From Chimonanthus salicifolius (Eukaryota > Streptophyta > Magnoliopsida > Laurales > Calycanthaceae): 64,000 nucleotides of DNA. The position numbers and the translations under genes are program-made. The notes below the pieces were generated by a model that was given only the letters and a program-made list of their open reading frames with translations, ran no database searches and had not been told where the DNA came from. The stretch spans positions 45,057,222-45,121,221 of the forward strand of contig CM023540.1 in assembly GCA_013350335.1 (NCBI GenBank), in the 5' to 3' direction. Every line of letters starts with the position of its first letter. The first letter of the stretch is position 1. Positions 1-12,034 of the stretch are shown here, piece after piece.

Positions 1-632
1 CTAATGATATTTATAGAGTTTATCTTCTATGTACTTGAAACATCTTTATATTCTATTTGAAACCTCTTTATTGTCTAGGGCATTAAGTTTTGACACCACA
101 TCGCTTTTAAGAGTCTTTCTATCTTCTACAATTAAAAACCATCTCTTCTTTTTAAAGTCTCTTGGGCTTCTATGTATTAACTTTTGATCAGATCCATTGT
201 TTTTTAATTTATAAAACATACATGTACAGGTAGTTGAAACATAATACTCTCTAAATTAATAAATATTCATTTATCGATAAATCAATAATCCCGCTAAAAT
301 AATAATTTCTCTTGGTCCCAAGAGTAATATTTTATATGGGTTTTACTGTAGCAAAAATTTATGATTAGTTTAGAGTGAAATTTCTTTTCTTTTTTTTTTA
401 TGTCACGAGAAGAATGAGGTAAAATAAAAGCAACCTTAAGTTGATAAAAGATTATGGTACAATCTCTAGATTCTCAGGGAAATGATTGTTGCTTCAAAAC
501 TCATCTTTATTCGAGTCATGAGTTCTAATCGATTTTGAATTTTGACGACACACGATAATGAGATAGCGTCAATTATTACTTAATAAAATTATGTAAAGGT
601 TTATTTAGTACATAGCCTTTAAAATTGAAAAT
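1..632. repeat. Truncated copy of a duplicated block; right end of a pogo-like element plus its flank
   Basis: This stretch matches about 12,503-13,070 at high identity in the same orientation. Positions 1-348 correspond to the right part of the pogo-like element described at 12,035-12,795 and end in GGGTTTTACTG followed by a TA dinucleotide (349-350). The similarity continues past the element end to about 632, so the flanking DNA was copied too: the element sat inside a larger block when that block was duplicated. The left end lies outside the window. Confidence 0.75.
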
Positions 633-830
633 TTCTTTTAAAGTATTGGACACTAGGTTAATATCTAGAATAAACCTAGAGAGGGGTGAATAAGATTATG
701 GCGGAACTTTAAATTTCTTTAAAGTATTGGACACTTAAAGATTGGTCTTTGCTAATTGGTCTTTGCTAATTGGTCTAATTAATCTTTGAAATTAAGTTAT
801 TAAAGTCCAATTAGATTAGCATACAAGAAC

Positions 831-3800
831 TGTCATGCCCCGATCCGAAGGGTGGGCCTGGAACGTGACTGATTTTTTTTTTTTTTAAATTAAACTAACT
901 CAAGCATTCTAACTGAGCCGGATCAATAGTTGGGCCCAAAGGTCACACATGATCCCAACATGTAGATTCAAACATATACCACAAGTCTACCCAACAAGAG
1001 ACACAAAAGTAACACATAGCATGATCACATAATCCCAAAACTGAATTATCATTTCAAAATCATCATCAGAGTAACTACGGATATATGGTAGTTTTTAATA
1101 CATGACATTTTTTACAAAGGAAAATGGTTCCAAGAACCAGAAAGTAAAGATAAGGGTATTCCCCTCAGTGGGAATCTCAAAACAACGCCGCAGCTTATCC
1201 ACTTTAAGCTTCATATAGAGGGTTCTCCTCCTCGGATTCATCTCCTGAAAGGTGAGTGGGGTGAGCTAACTAAACCAATGAAGGAAATATAACAGTGCAG
1301 TCTTAAGTAAACAACAAATTAGTATATAATCAACAGTTGCAATATAACATCATGCTTGATAATAAATTCACAATATCAAGTAAAATCTCATCATCATTTC
1401 CATCATCTCTCCGTCACTGCTGTCATCCAACGTAACACCTACTGACTACGCTGATACCATTGTATTAAGTCCCGACACGGTCAAAATACATCATTGCAAG
1501 TACATCTCCGGCTCTCCCATAGCCGATACTGACACCCTCAAGTCAGCAACTGTTGACACCCATGGTCCAATAGACGTAAACCATCTCACACAAATGGCCG
1601 ATATTGGTTCAATAGTCAAAGGCACGTGGAAGCACTTTTACACATTTCATACGATCAACATCATAGCATTCATAAGCATCATTAGCACTTTTTACAACAG
1701 TGCATTTTATCTAGGCACATGAGTGGATTTATCAAATCTGAAACTACTCATTGCTCAAGATCCATCTTAAATAAAAACCTATTTACATCTTACTGCAAAG
1801 TTAAGTTCCCTCACCGTAACTGTGTGGTTTCGCGATTTCTGTTCAAACAAGCAAACAAGTGCACAATCAATTATAAGTCACATACATAGCATCAAATACA
1901 TACGCATAAGTAGTATTTCGAAATCGTACTTGTTTTCCCAAAAATATCCAAGGTACATGGAATTGAGTCTCCTATTTGGTTTCTATCCTTTTTAAATTAT
2001 AATAATCCATAAGATATAGTAAATAAAAAGGCGCTCAGTCCAAAACTCATATTGTCTTCTAGGCATTGACCAGATTAACTTATTGAGTTAGGTCTAGATA
2101 CTCAGGTCACTTCTCGGTTGTCTTCTGGATAGGACCAGATCTAACATGTTGAGTAAGGCCACGAGGTCACTCAGTGCCGGACAAATATAGCGTCGGCCTG
2201 AAAGTGAAATCACTCAGTGTCCGACCAATAGAGTCGGCCTGGAAGTGAATACAATAGTATTTACACTATAGTAATAAGAGAAGAGGGTTAGTACACATTT
2301 TTAGATTAGCCATGGAGTACTAACATCACATGCAATCAATAACAATCAAACAACATTTTACACTTCAAAAACTGGGTCCCTCGGAACCAGGTACTTTGGG
2401 TTTGGATCATCAGAACCACTGCCTAAACTAGTCACTGACATCGGATCTTGGGTTTGATTTCGGATCGTCCGAAGATCGGGTCTCGAATCATCCGAAGCCT
2501 TTCCGAACCAATTAAAATCCGAAAACAGTCTCGGTGGGTTTAGTGTCTCGAATCATCCGAAGTCCTTCCGAACAGATTAAAATCCGAAAACAAGTCTCTG
2601 TGGGTCTGGTGTCTCGGAACATCCGAAGTAGGGCTTGGATCGTCCGAGTGGGGTTCGGTCCTTCGGAGCTCTGCTCGGAACATCCGGGCGAGTCAAGCTA
2701 GCCTCGAGCATTTCTGGGCTTCGGGTGAAGCTCGAACGTCCGAGGGGTCCTCTCGGACCGTCCGAAGGGTGTGACCCTCAGACCGTCCGAAGATCGACTC
2801 TCGGACTGTCCGACAGTGATGGTAGATACAGTGCGAAATACGAATCCAAAAACAGTGGGTTTTCCAGATTCGGTTTCCACATCTAACCGGTCCGATGGAC
2901 TCCTCTGGGAGTCTTCTTTCCATGGGGAGAGGTTGGAGCTTTGAAGCTTAGTAGGCCAGTAGATTTTAACACTGAAAGCTCACTGGTACACTAAGAACCG
3001 AGTTTTTTCCTTAAATTTTGAAATGGTTTTACACACTCAACACTAAACCAAAATCGGTTTTTCTTGATTCTTAACCACTTAAAATTTGAAAAGGAACACT
3101 AATGGGTACATTTTCCTGGGCTAAAAATCCGACTTTTGGAAAAACTTCCTCTAAGGCTCACGGTTGACAAAACTGGGAAAGAAATAGAGGCTAACAGTCA
3201 GCTGGTTTTTGGTTTTCAAACAGCTGAGACTGAGACTGAGAAGAGAAGATTTCAAGGGATTGAAACCAGCTGATCAGGGCCAAATTTATAGAGAAACCGA
3301 GCGGAAGAAGTGGCCTTCGAGCCACTGCATGCGATTGCATGGAGCCACTGCATGCGATTGCATGCAGCTACTGTCGACGTCCACTACAGTGTAACCACTG
3401 TTTCGGGCGTTGGTTGCAAATCAAACCCTCAGAACTTCCAATTTTGCAAATAACTCCCTTTTTTAATAAAAAGTCGATTTTTAACTAAAAGCAAGATTTT
3501 AAAAACTCACAAATTTAATCCAACCTTGCTGATAAGTTGGGTTTTAAAAACTTTAGTTATCATAAAAATTTTGGGATTTAACTCTCACTAAAAACCATTG
3601 ATTTAAATAAAAATCACATTTTAATACTATTTACTTAATTAAACAAATGTTAAATAAAACAATTTAGAGACCTCATTTTGGGGTGTCAAAGAATAACTAG
3701 CCCATAATTAAAATGGTCTAATACAAAATACTAGTTTCGAAATTTATCTCATTTCCAAAACCATTTAAAATAATTATTACTCCCTTTCGGGGTTTGGACA

Positions 3801-4105
3801 GGCAGTTTTTAAATACTATTTTTTGAAAGTAAAATTATTTTAAAATCAGAAATACAAATCCTTCACTACGGAGAATAATATCATCCAATAATAATCACAT
3901 AATAGCACAATTTATAAAATAATAACAAGAAGCGATAAATTACCATTTTGCCCCTGCAGCTGAACGAGCTGGATCACTAAGCTTTCGAGCTCGGATTGGG
4001 CCACACCTGGGCTTTCCTCAAAGCCCTAACCATAATCTTCGATATTAACCGGTCAAACCAGATTTATTAAACTAAACTACTCCTAATCTGGGTCAGGGTA
4101 TTATA
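831..4105. mobile_element. Solo LTR of a large LTR retrotransposon, about 3.3 kb
   Basis: The block starts TGTCATGCCC and ends GGGTATTATA, so the termini are imperfect inverted repeats (TGTMATGCCC/TATAATACCC). It is flanked by a perfect 5-bp direct repeat AGAAC at 826-830 and 4106-4110, as expected for a target site duplication. No gag-pol coding sequence lies inside. Length, lack of coding and the duplication fit a solo LTR left by recombination between two LTRs. LTRs this long are typical of some plant Ty3/gypsy chromoviruses, but the superfamily is not proven here. A GC-rich iterated segment lies at 2460-2900. Confidence 0.7.
2480..2900. repeat. Tandem and dispersed CCGTCCGAAG-like subrepeats within the solo LTR
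   Basis: A unit beginning GTCTCGAATCATCCGAAG starts at 2480 and 2545, with a third, diverged start at 2611 (period 65-66 bp). From 2640 to 2830 short palindromic variants of CTCGGACCGTCCGA recur. This is a marked GC- and CpG-rich island in AT-rich surroundings. The open frames across it (for example 2635-2886 plus and 2693-2923 minus) come from the repetition and are not supported as genes. Confidence 0.6.
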
Positions 4106-4110
4106 AGAAC

Positions 4111-5955
4111 AAGTCCACACAAACTAGATGTGCAATAAGTATGAAATAAAGCAAGTGCACAAAGTAAGGTGAGGAGATGAGAAGAAATAGAAGATAATGA
4201 CACAAGTATTTTTATGTGGTTCGACATAATTGCCTACATCCACGCCTCAAGTACACCACCTGAGAATTCCACTAAGTTTAAACAAATTACAACCCTTGAT
4301 CTCTTTCACGGGTTATCGAACCAGTACAACAAATGATCTTCTTCAAGAGTAAAGATCAAACCTTTGGCATACAAGAGAGCACCTCTCTTGAAACACAAAG
4401 GAGAAGACACCCTTCTCACTTAGAAAGGGTTACACAAACCCTTTTTCAAATAACAAAATGATAGAAAGAATTTATTTGTAGAAAATTATCAAGAACACTT
4501 GCCTCTTGATGCACGAAGTGCTTGGGTGCGTTCTCGAAGATATTTTCCTTTTTGCCTCTTTGGTGATGTGTAGATACTCCAATCAAAACCAAACCAAGGG
4601 ATAGGAGAAGAGGTTTAAGGACGGCAGAAGGTTTTTCTATGAGGACAATTTATCCCTAGAAATTCTCTCAAATGCACATTCAAAAGTGAGCCTAAAATGC
4701 TCAAGATTTGCCTATGAGTGCTTTAAATATGAAAAAGATAAATGAATTTCAAAAGCTTAGAATGATCTTTCTATGGTTGTATAATGATCTTGACGTTAGT
4801 AGGGCACTTGCCTTTTAGTATAGAAAAGTTTAAGCTTTGTTTCCTTTAGTTTTCCCTTCAAAAGACCTCTCAATTTATAGAAAAAATAAGTCTCAACGGC
4901 TAGTTTGACTTTCCAACAACTAATTTGACTTTTGAATTTCCCAATAACTAGTTTGATTTTTTACTTTTCCAACAGCTAGTTTGACTTTTTTGATGAGATG
5001 CTTTCCAACTTCATTGCTTCTAGTTTTCAATCTTAATATGCCTTATTTGGTCTTCTAAAGGCAAGATAAGGACATAAACTACTAGACTCAAACACATTAT
5101 ATCTCAAAGAATTCAAAATACAATTTAATTACATACAAGAGGTACAAGACATAGAACTCAACATGACCAACTCTTACTTGCCACTTGTCTTCTTTGAGGA
5201 TGCTTCATTGTGAGTGTGCTTTGTAGACTTTGGACTGATGGGCAAGATGTGGAAATCTATTTTATAATTTTTGCATGATTGAAAGCGTTAGTATTGTACG
5301 CCGATACTTTCTTATCATCAAAAATACTTTTATGCCCTTGGATAAAAAATCCTTAGCGCAACACACATGACACAGACTCTATCAAACATGTGGTAAATCA
5401 TCGATGAACCTCAACACTCTGCAGTGATGATTTGTGACGTTAATATCACTATCATATTTCTCTATCGACCTCCTTTACTCTGGTTTGTAACGTTAATATC
5501 ACTATCATATTTCTCTATCGACCTCCTTTACTCTGATACCAAGAACTAATGGAATACAAAAAATCAAACTCTTTAATCCATTCTCATGTTAAGTTGGCCT
5601 ACACTCCAAATTGGATCCTACCAAATAAATACATGACAAGTCATTAATTAATTTCAATATTCTCATGAATTGAAATTGAGCATAGGATCGTCCTTTGAAA
5701 ACGCAGTTTTTATTTATATTGATTGTAAATTACCTTTCAGTCAGTGTTCTTCTTTAGCCTTCTTACTCATAGAAATTACATGATCTTGATGTGCTTCCAG
5801 AACAATTGGTATAAATGATTCAATAATCTAGACCTTTGATCTGATGGATAACTTTATCCATAGTAAAATCTTAAAAAGTGTTGCTAAAAATTGAATATCC
5901 TAGCCCACCCTCCATTTTTAATTAAAAGTTACTTTTTGATGTTTTAAATACTAAA
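4111..5955. other. Gene-free AT-rich stretch with a 53-bp tandem duplication
   Basis: No coding exon is recognisable. The string with GTTCGACATAATTGCCTAC near 4218 resembles sequence often found in plant LTR-element termini. A 53-bp unit is repeated in tandem, starting at 5431 and 5484, and is followed by TCTGATACCA, the complement of a tRNA-iMet primer binding site (TGGTATCAGA), on the minus strand. This hints at the edge of a decayed LTR element, but no LTR pair was found. Confidence 0.3.
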
Positions 5956-6579
5956 CTTTAATCAAACTATTTTTTATCATAGTTTGAGTTAATTATCTCC
6001 AACTATTCAGTCAGATTATCTCAAACTGTTTTGACACTCCTAAATGTATTTTCGGCACACCTTAGGGATACCGTTATTTGTAAAATACTGTGTTTTAAAT
6101 ATTTAGGAGTGTCAAAAGACCTTGAAGTCTTAAAGTATTTTTATCAGATTATCGTAATTAGTCCGGATATTTAATTTGAGAAATTTAAAAAATACACAGT
6201 GTTTAAAAAATAATTTTAAAATTTTAAAGAAAATCAATTCATTCGAATGAATCGATTCATTCAATCAATTCGTTCGAATAAACGGGTGAACAGTAATGCG
6301 CGTTACTGTTCACCCGATTTATTCGAACGAATTGATTTTATAGTGGGATTCGTTCGAACGAATCAAAATTGGATGGACTATGCGTTCATTCGTTCGAACG
6401 AATGCCTAAATGAACTGGAAATTCGTTCGAACGCATGGAAATACGGGGGCAAAATGGTAATTAGCCACCTGTACCTAGAAACGGGTATGTAAACGGAGAG
6501 CCTTAATCAAACTATTTTTTATCATAGTTTGATTTAATTATCTCCAACTATTCAGTCAGATTATCTCAAACTGTTTTGA
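5956..6579. mobile_element. Insertion flanked by 79-bp direct repeats; part of the foldback family
   Basis: A 79-bp sequence at 5956-6034 recurs nearly unchanged at 6501-6579. Between them, 6032-6240 matches the foldback element at 55,490-56,620, including the ATTAGTCCGGATATT segment and the end AATACACAGTG. A 16-bp inverted repeat TTTGACACTCCTAAAT closes a hairpin at about 6031-6118. The rest (6239-6440) is the palindrome cluster described separately. The 79-bp flanks are too long for a transposon target duplication, so a local duplication or unequal exchange is more likely. Confidence 0.5.
6239..6436. repeat. Cluster of CGTTCGAACG palindromes and a 33-bp-arm hairpin
   Basis: The 16-mer ATTCGTTCGAACGAAT occurs at 6348-6363 and 6388-6403, with a close variant at 6421-6436 and diverged forms around 6239-6275. 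Positions 6264-6296 and 6303-6336 form a near-perfect inverted repeat (one bulged base) around a 6-base loop TGCGCG, including ACGGGTGAACAGTAA and its complement. An open frame runs through (6247-6492 plus), but its residues simply follow the repeats, so it is not called as a gene. Confidence 0.75.
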
Positions 6580-7749
6580 ACTATGATGTTAGTAAAAATC
6601 ATATAACATGACATACTGCTACATTATAAAAATAAAATATTAGAAACATGAAAATTTGAATTCAATTGGTTAAAAGAAGAGCCGTTGTGTGTGTGTTGAC
6701 CAGATAACACGAGAAAGGAAAGAATCAGAGAAGGCATGAAAATGGAAACTGAGGCAGAGATAGCCGTTGGAGAGCTAGCTGCGAGCAGAATGGAAAATCA
6801 CAAAAGGAAAGAAAGCGTGAGAGAAGAAAGGAAAGATAGCATGAGACAAGATAGGTAAGACACAGTCTATGCATGGAGAGAGCCGTTGGAGAGCATATGC
6901 AGTAATCGACCGTGGAAGCATGGAGGACCTTCTCCTACAAAAGGGACCAGGCAGATTAGGAAATGGTATCTCTCCTTTGGGAGAGCAAGGGGCTGGAATT
7001 TTTTGGGGGTTCTCTGTGACAGAGAGAACCCTCTCCAATCTCTCATTTCTTCTTTCTTTTTCTTTTTCATTTTCTTTATTTCTCTCTCTGCTTGCAGAAT
7101 TGGGGATGGGGCAGCTGAGTGACACACGGCCGCGTGCTGCAGCAGAGGAAGACGAAGGCAAAAATCGGAGCACCGTCTAGTGAGAAGCCGGTGACGCTCG
7201 GAACTCAAGGCAGCAGTTGAGATCCTGAAGCAGAGGCGAGCAGCAACTAGAGTTGAGCAATCAGCAGAGAGCACAAGCCTGAGGCGGGCAGCAGGCTGCA
7301 TCTGTTGTAGCGCCAGAGAGGAGAGGGATAGCAGTAGGCAACACTGCACAACTACCACTACCCTCTTTCTCTACTTTATTTCCAGGGAGTTTTAATTCAT
7401 TTTTCTTATTCTATTTTTTTTAGAATTTATTTCCTTTTAAGTTGAGTCAAGTCATTTGATGGTATTTCTTTTTTACCTTCTTTAGTATTGTGGACATTTA
7501 TTTTGACATTTATTTTACACCTCGGACTTACTGAATAAATTTTACTAGTTCACTCTTTGCACTTTGGTTTACACTTCTAAAGTGGTAGCATTCATAAAAA
7601 TTTTCATGTTCACATTTTATCTATTTCTTTTTCTTGTCTAAGCCTTTGCCTAATTCTTTAGTTTTTCTATGTAATAAGTTTTTTTATTTTAATATTTATC
7701 AAAGATTTCAGTTAAGATAAAAAAAATACTAATAATATTTAATAGTAAT
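6580..7749. other. Unassigned stretch with a GC-richer island (6690-7360)
   Basis: Long overlapping open frames exist on both strands (6775-7173 minus, 6867-7358 minus, 6869-7180 plus). None shows a recognisable domain, and their composition is low-complexity (Ser/Leu/Arg or Lys/Glu rich). A pyrimidine tract ending TTGCAG at about 7098 resembles a splice acceptor on the plus strand, and the island could be an untranslated first exon or part of a repeat. Nothing further can be supported. Confidence 0.2.
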
Positions 7750-9000
7750 TTTAATAAAAGACGAAAAGCATTTTCAAATATTCTCTGAAACAAAAAATAG
7801 ATTTTCGAGAGAGATGCCTGCAAATTTAAGAAACTGAAATCGAGATTGACAGTGGAAGATACGGGCAACCTCCAGTGGCAAAAATGGCCTGCAGAAGACC
7901 AGCCCCTCTTGAGAAATTGGGAATTTTTTTGTCACATGAGAAATGGTAGGTTTTTCATGTGAAACAAAGGCCCTGGTGGAAACCATTTCTTCCTAAACAA
8001 GCACAAGTACTTTTTAAAAAGCAAATATTTTTACCTCTTTTACTATGTTTCTTATAAGATTATAATTTTTCAGAAAAAGTATACCCTTTCATACATATGA
8101 ATGAAATCTTGTCATTTTCTAACATCTGAAAAATACAAATTTTCTCAATTACAAATTCGAAATAAACAATAAATTTTTAAATTAAAAATAATACATCTTA
8201 TATTATTAGAATAAAAACCCAAGTGAATATATATTAAACTTCCCCATTTTGAAAATCTGAAAATGTTAGCACATAATATCAAAAATGCTACCCTTTTGTA
8301 TTTCAATATATACAAAGCAACCTTTAAAATTCAAAGGAAAATAAACCACATAATGTCAAAAAGAAAAAGCACCTAAAAAAGAAGAACTCATATAAAATCA
8401 GAACAAAAACACATATATCATTAAAACCCAAAAGATAAAAAAGATTTTACTATCAGATTTTCTCCAATTTTTAACAACACCACGATTTAGAAGAAATTTG
8501 TCTTCCTTTGGAATACAAAAGAACACGTTTTGACACAAAGAAAGGAACGAGTTTCTTGGAAAGTAACATTTTTCTGAATGTCAAACGATTGATAGAAAAA
8601 ATAGTTATTTTTCAAGAAAAGACCTTTATTTTTCTCATAAATCACATCCAAACAGTAATAAGAGGGTTAGAATAACTTTTCCGAAAGAGGAATTGAATTA
8701 CTTGGTATACTTGTCTTACTTTGGTGATGAAGGAAGGGGAAGTTGATGATCAAGAGTAGGGGTTTTAAAACAGAAGTTTAACAACGAAACACTATTTTTG
8801 TTTGACGAATCCAGTAGAACTCGATCGGTCAAGTCGGATATTAAAACAAATCTAAGTCAACTGATGTTAAAATTTATTAAATTCTGACTTGACTTGAATA
8901 ACTGGCCCAAATTATTTATCCTAATCCAATTTGAAGTTCTAAACTAAGTCAATTCAAATGTTATTTTATAATTTGGTGCATTTATGTCGAGTCAAAATAA
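7750..9000 (-). repeat. Arm A of a long inverted repeat family (reverse orientation)
   Basis: The reverse complement of this segment aligns with 9235-10,075 (arm B) and with 13,330-14,850 (arm C). Diagnostic shared strings are AAAACCTACCATTTCTCA, CCAAAGTAAGA, GGATGTGATTCATGA and TTTGCAGGYATCTCTC. Arms A and B are separated by only about 450 bp, so a transcript across both would fold into a hairpin of roughly 800 bp. The outer part (7780-7985) pairs only with arm C, because arm B is truncated near 10,075. No transposase or LTR structure is seen. Confidence 0.75.
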
Positions 9001-9046
9001 AAATATTACACAATTATCAATTAAAACTTTGGTACCTTTATCAACG

Positions 9047-10225
9047 AATAAAGATGAACATTGCATTATAAATAAGTACGAAGTATATGAAAATTTCTAA
9101 TTTTATAAAATAAAGTCATTGAATTTATTAAATTAAATGAAATTTAAACAATCTAATTTGTTTTTGATAAGGTAACCTCATCCATACTTATTTTGGTATT
9201 TGTCACCTCGATTCGTCAAAAAAAAAAAAAAAAAACTTTTCGTTGTTAAACCTCTGTTTTAAAACCCTACTCTTGATCATCAACTCCTCCTTCCTTAGGC
9301 CCCAAAGTAAGATAAGTATACCAATTAATTCAACTCCTCTTTCCAAACTAGGTATTTATTCACCGATCCCTATTTTCACTCTTTGGATGTGATTCATGAA
9401 AAAAATATAAGGTATGTTCTTTTAAAATAACTATTTTTTCTAACAATCGTTTGCCATTCAGAAAAATGTTATTTTCCAAGAAACACATTTCTTTTTATGT
9501 ATCAAAACGTGTTTTTTTTATTTTATTTTCCAAGGGAAGATAAATTTCCTCTCAATCGTGTCGTTGTTAAAAATTGGAGGAAATCTGAAAGTAAAGTCTT
9601 TTTTATTTTTTGGGTTTCAATGATATATTGTTTTTGTTCGGATTTTGTACGAGTTCTTATTTTTTAGATGCCTTTTCTTTTTGATATTATGTGGTTTCTT
9701 TTACTTTGAATTTTAAAGGTTGCTTTGTATATTGATATACAATCAGTGAATTAGCATTTTCAGATTTTAAAAATGGGGAAGCTTAGTTTATATTTACTTA
9801 GGTTTTTATTCTAACGATATAAGATGTATTATTTTTTAATTTAAAATTTTGTTTTTTATTTTGAATTTGTATTTGAGAAAATTTGCATTTTTCAGGTGTT
9901 AGAAAATGGTAAGATTTCATTCATATATATGAAAGAGAGTACATTTTTCTAAAAAAATTAGGATCTTCTAAGAGACACAGTAAAACCCATTTTACTTAGA
10001 GGTAAAAATAGTTGTTTTTTAAAAAGCACTTAGTGCTTACTTAAGGAGGAAATGGTTTCCACAGGATGGGTTGGTCTCTGATTTTACTATTGCATTATAA
10101 AATAAGCACTCAGTGTATGGAAATTCTTAATTTTATCAAATGAAATCATTGATTATTAAATTAAATAAAATTTAAACAATCTAATTTATTTACCAAGGGC
10201 TCTCATCCGTACTGGTTCAACCTTT
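9047..10225 (+). repeat. Arm B of the long inverted repeat, bracketed by a direct repeat
   Basis: Arm B (about 9235-10,075) is a forward copy of the family whose reverse copy is arm A. It is bracketed by an approximately 140-160 bp direct repeat at 9047-9206 and 10,085-10,225, which shares CATTGCATTATAAA, AATTTAAACAATCTAATTT and CTCATCC. The bracket suggests that arm B was inserted into, or duplicated together with, a pre-existing sequence. Confidence 0.7.
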
Positions 10226-10479
10226 GGATTCCGACTTCTTTTTCGAATTTTAAACATAAAAAGTATACAATGCTATTACAATTTAAATTTTACATAAAAA
10301 CTTTTAAAACTTTAAGCTTTCTAGTTTTGTATAATATCAAAAATGGATGGAAGAAATTATATCGTGTAAATTGGTTTACTTTCAGCATCTTTAATTCCCA
10401 ACCAAAATAGCGAAAAAGAAATGGTTATAAATATCATTAATACAAAACAATACTCAAGAAGATTTTCATCTGGATTTCT

Positions 10480-11310
10480 CTTTCTTTGAGGCTCTTTCTC
10501 TCTTGAGATGCAGTTTTCAATAACCGCGATGGCTGTCTCAATGTCCACTGTAGTGTCACAGCTTATATTGTCCATGCTTCAGGCTCACAGTTGGAACTGA
10601 AGAAGCAACGACTTTTTTGGAGTTCGAGTAATCCAATGGAAATACGACGCTCAATGACTCGTCACCTCCATTGAGTCCTTTCATCTCAGACAAAGAAACC
10701 CTTCAAATGAGGGAGAAAGGATGTCAACATTTTCTTTTCTTTTGATACCCAGTGATTTCCGTATGTTGATGATCGAGATTTCAAGATTTTTTGTTTTTTT
10801 TGTTTTCCCCTTATGTGAACAAAGCACCAATGAATCTAAGTAACATTTTCTTTGGTATTGTGTTTACAGAAGGAAAACAAAAAACAAAAAAACAAAAAAT
10901 CTTGAAATCCCGATCATTTTCTTGGTGTACACATGGGAGAAAAAAAAAAATCAAATAATAAAACAGATGGGAATCATCGGGTATCAAAAGACAAGAAAAT
11001 GTTGACACAGATGCTTCCATTGAAATGATAATATGATGAAACAAGAGAAGTCAGATTCTTACTTTTCTCCTTTATTTGAAGGGTTTTCTTTGCTTGCGAT
11101 GGAAAGACTCAATCGAGGTAATGAGTTATTCAGCGTCGTATTTCCATTTGAGTGTTAGAACTCCAAAGAAGTCGTGGTTTCCTTTGAATAGTTCAGTTCC
11201 AGTTGTGAGCATGAAGGATGGGAAATGTAACCTGCGACAGCCACAACGGCCATTGAGACAGCTGCCTTGATCTTCATTTTCCCCAGTAATTGCAAGATAG
11301 AAAGAGAGCG
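10480..11310. repeat. Second inverted repeat with gene-like arms and a short loop
   Basis: The reverse complement of about 10,480-10,800 matches about 10,870-11,310. Shared strings include CGTCGTATTTCCATT, AACTCCAAARAAGTCGT, TCAGTTCCARYTGTGAGC and CATTGAGACAGC. The region between is A/T-tract rich, with TTTTTTGTTTT and its complement pairing. The arms look richer in coding-like codons than the surroundings (a short frame reading SLSVVFPLDYSNSKK on the minus strand of the left arm), but the frame is broken in both arms and no family was recognised. It may be an inverted duplication of a gene fragment or a foldback transposon. Confidence 0.6.
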
Positions 11311-12034
11311 CGCAAACAAAATGGAGAAACTCAAATGAAAAATCATCTTCAAGTCTCTGCAACCTACAAATGTTATGCCTCAACCTGAGGAAGGTAATTT
11401 TGGTATGATTATTTAAATTATTATTACTTGAATTTAGATTATGTAATATGGAGTTGCATATTTTCATATATGTATTTTCTTCAATTTCAGTGAATTTGAC
11501 AGAGAGGAATGATGGAAATGAAACGGAAAACATGGCTTCTTTACATGATCAAAATGAATATGAAGATAGTTGTTTTTTGTGGGGATTGTGATGACTTTGG
11601 AAGTTAAATACATTGAGTCATTGAATTGTTTTTTATATTAATTAGTAATAGGTTTTTAGATAATATTTTAGATTATGAAACTTTTTATTTTCATGGTATT
11701 TTTTGGAGGAGAATATTGGACTCTTAGATTAGATTGTGATATTTATGAAACCCTTTGTTGGAATGAATAATGATGTTGGAAAATGGACGTTGGATAACAT
11801 TTTTATATTTATAATTGTGTTTGTGAGAACAAGAATATTTTATTTATGAATATTTGATATTATTTATAATTTTATATTAATGGACACAATTTTGATCGAG
11901 TTTGACCACCTTTCCTTGAAGACGGTTTGGTAGACGGTCCGATTCTGATAACATTGGTAGATAATGTGCTATTGACCCAAGAAATTATTACCTCCATGGG
12001 AGAAATGGAAAAAAATATTTTGAAAATGGACATA
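11311..12034. other. AT-rich stretch without recognisable features
   Basis: No exon, repeat boundary or RNA gene could be supported. The sequence is strongly AT-rich, and its short frames are in keeping with chance. Confidence 0.3.

Noticed and set aside
5520..5545. PBS-like TGGTATCAGA on the minus strand taken as the edge of an LTR element
   Set aside because: No LTR pair or target duplication could be found around it.
6775..7358. Overlapping open frames of 132 and 163 codons on the minus strand and 103 codons on the plus strand
   Set aside because: They overlap each other on both strands, have low-complexity composition and no domain; local GC content is enough to explain them.
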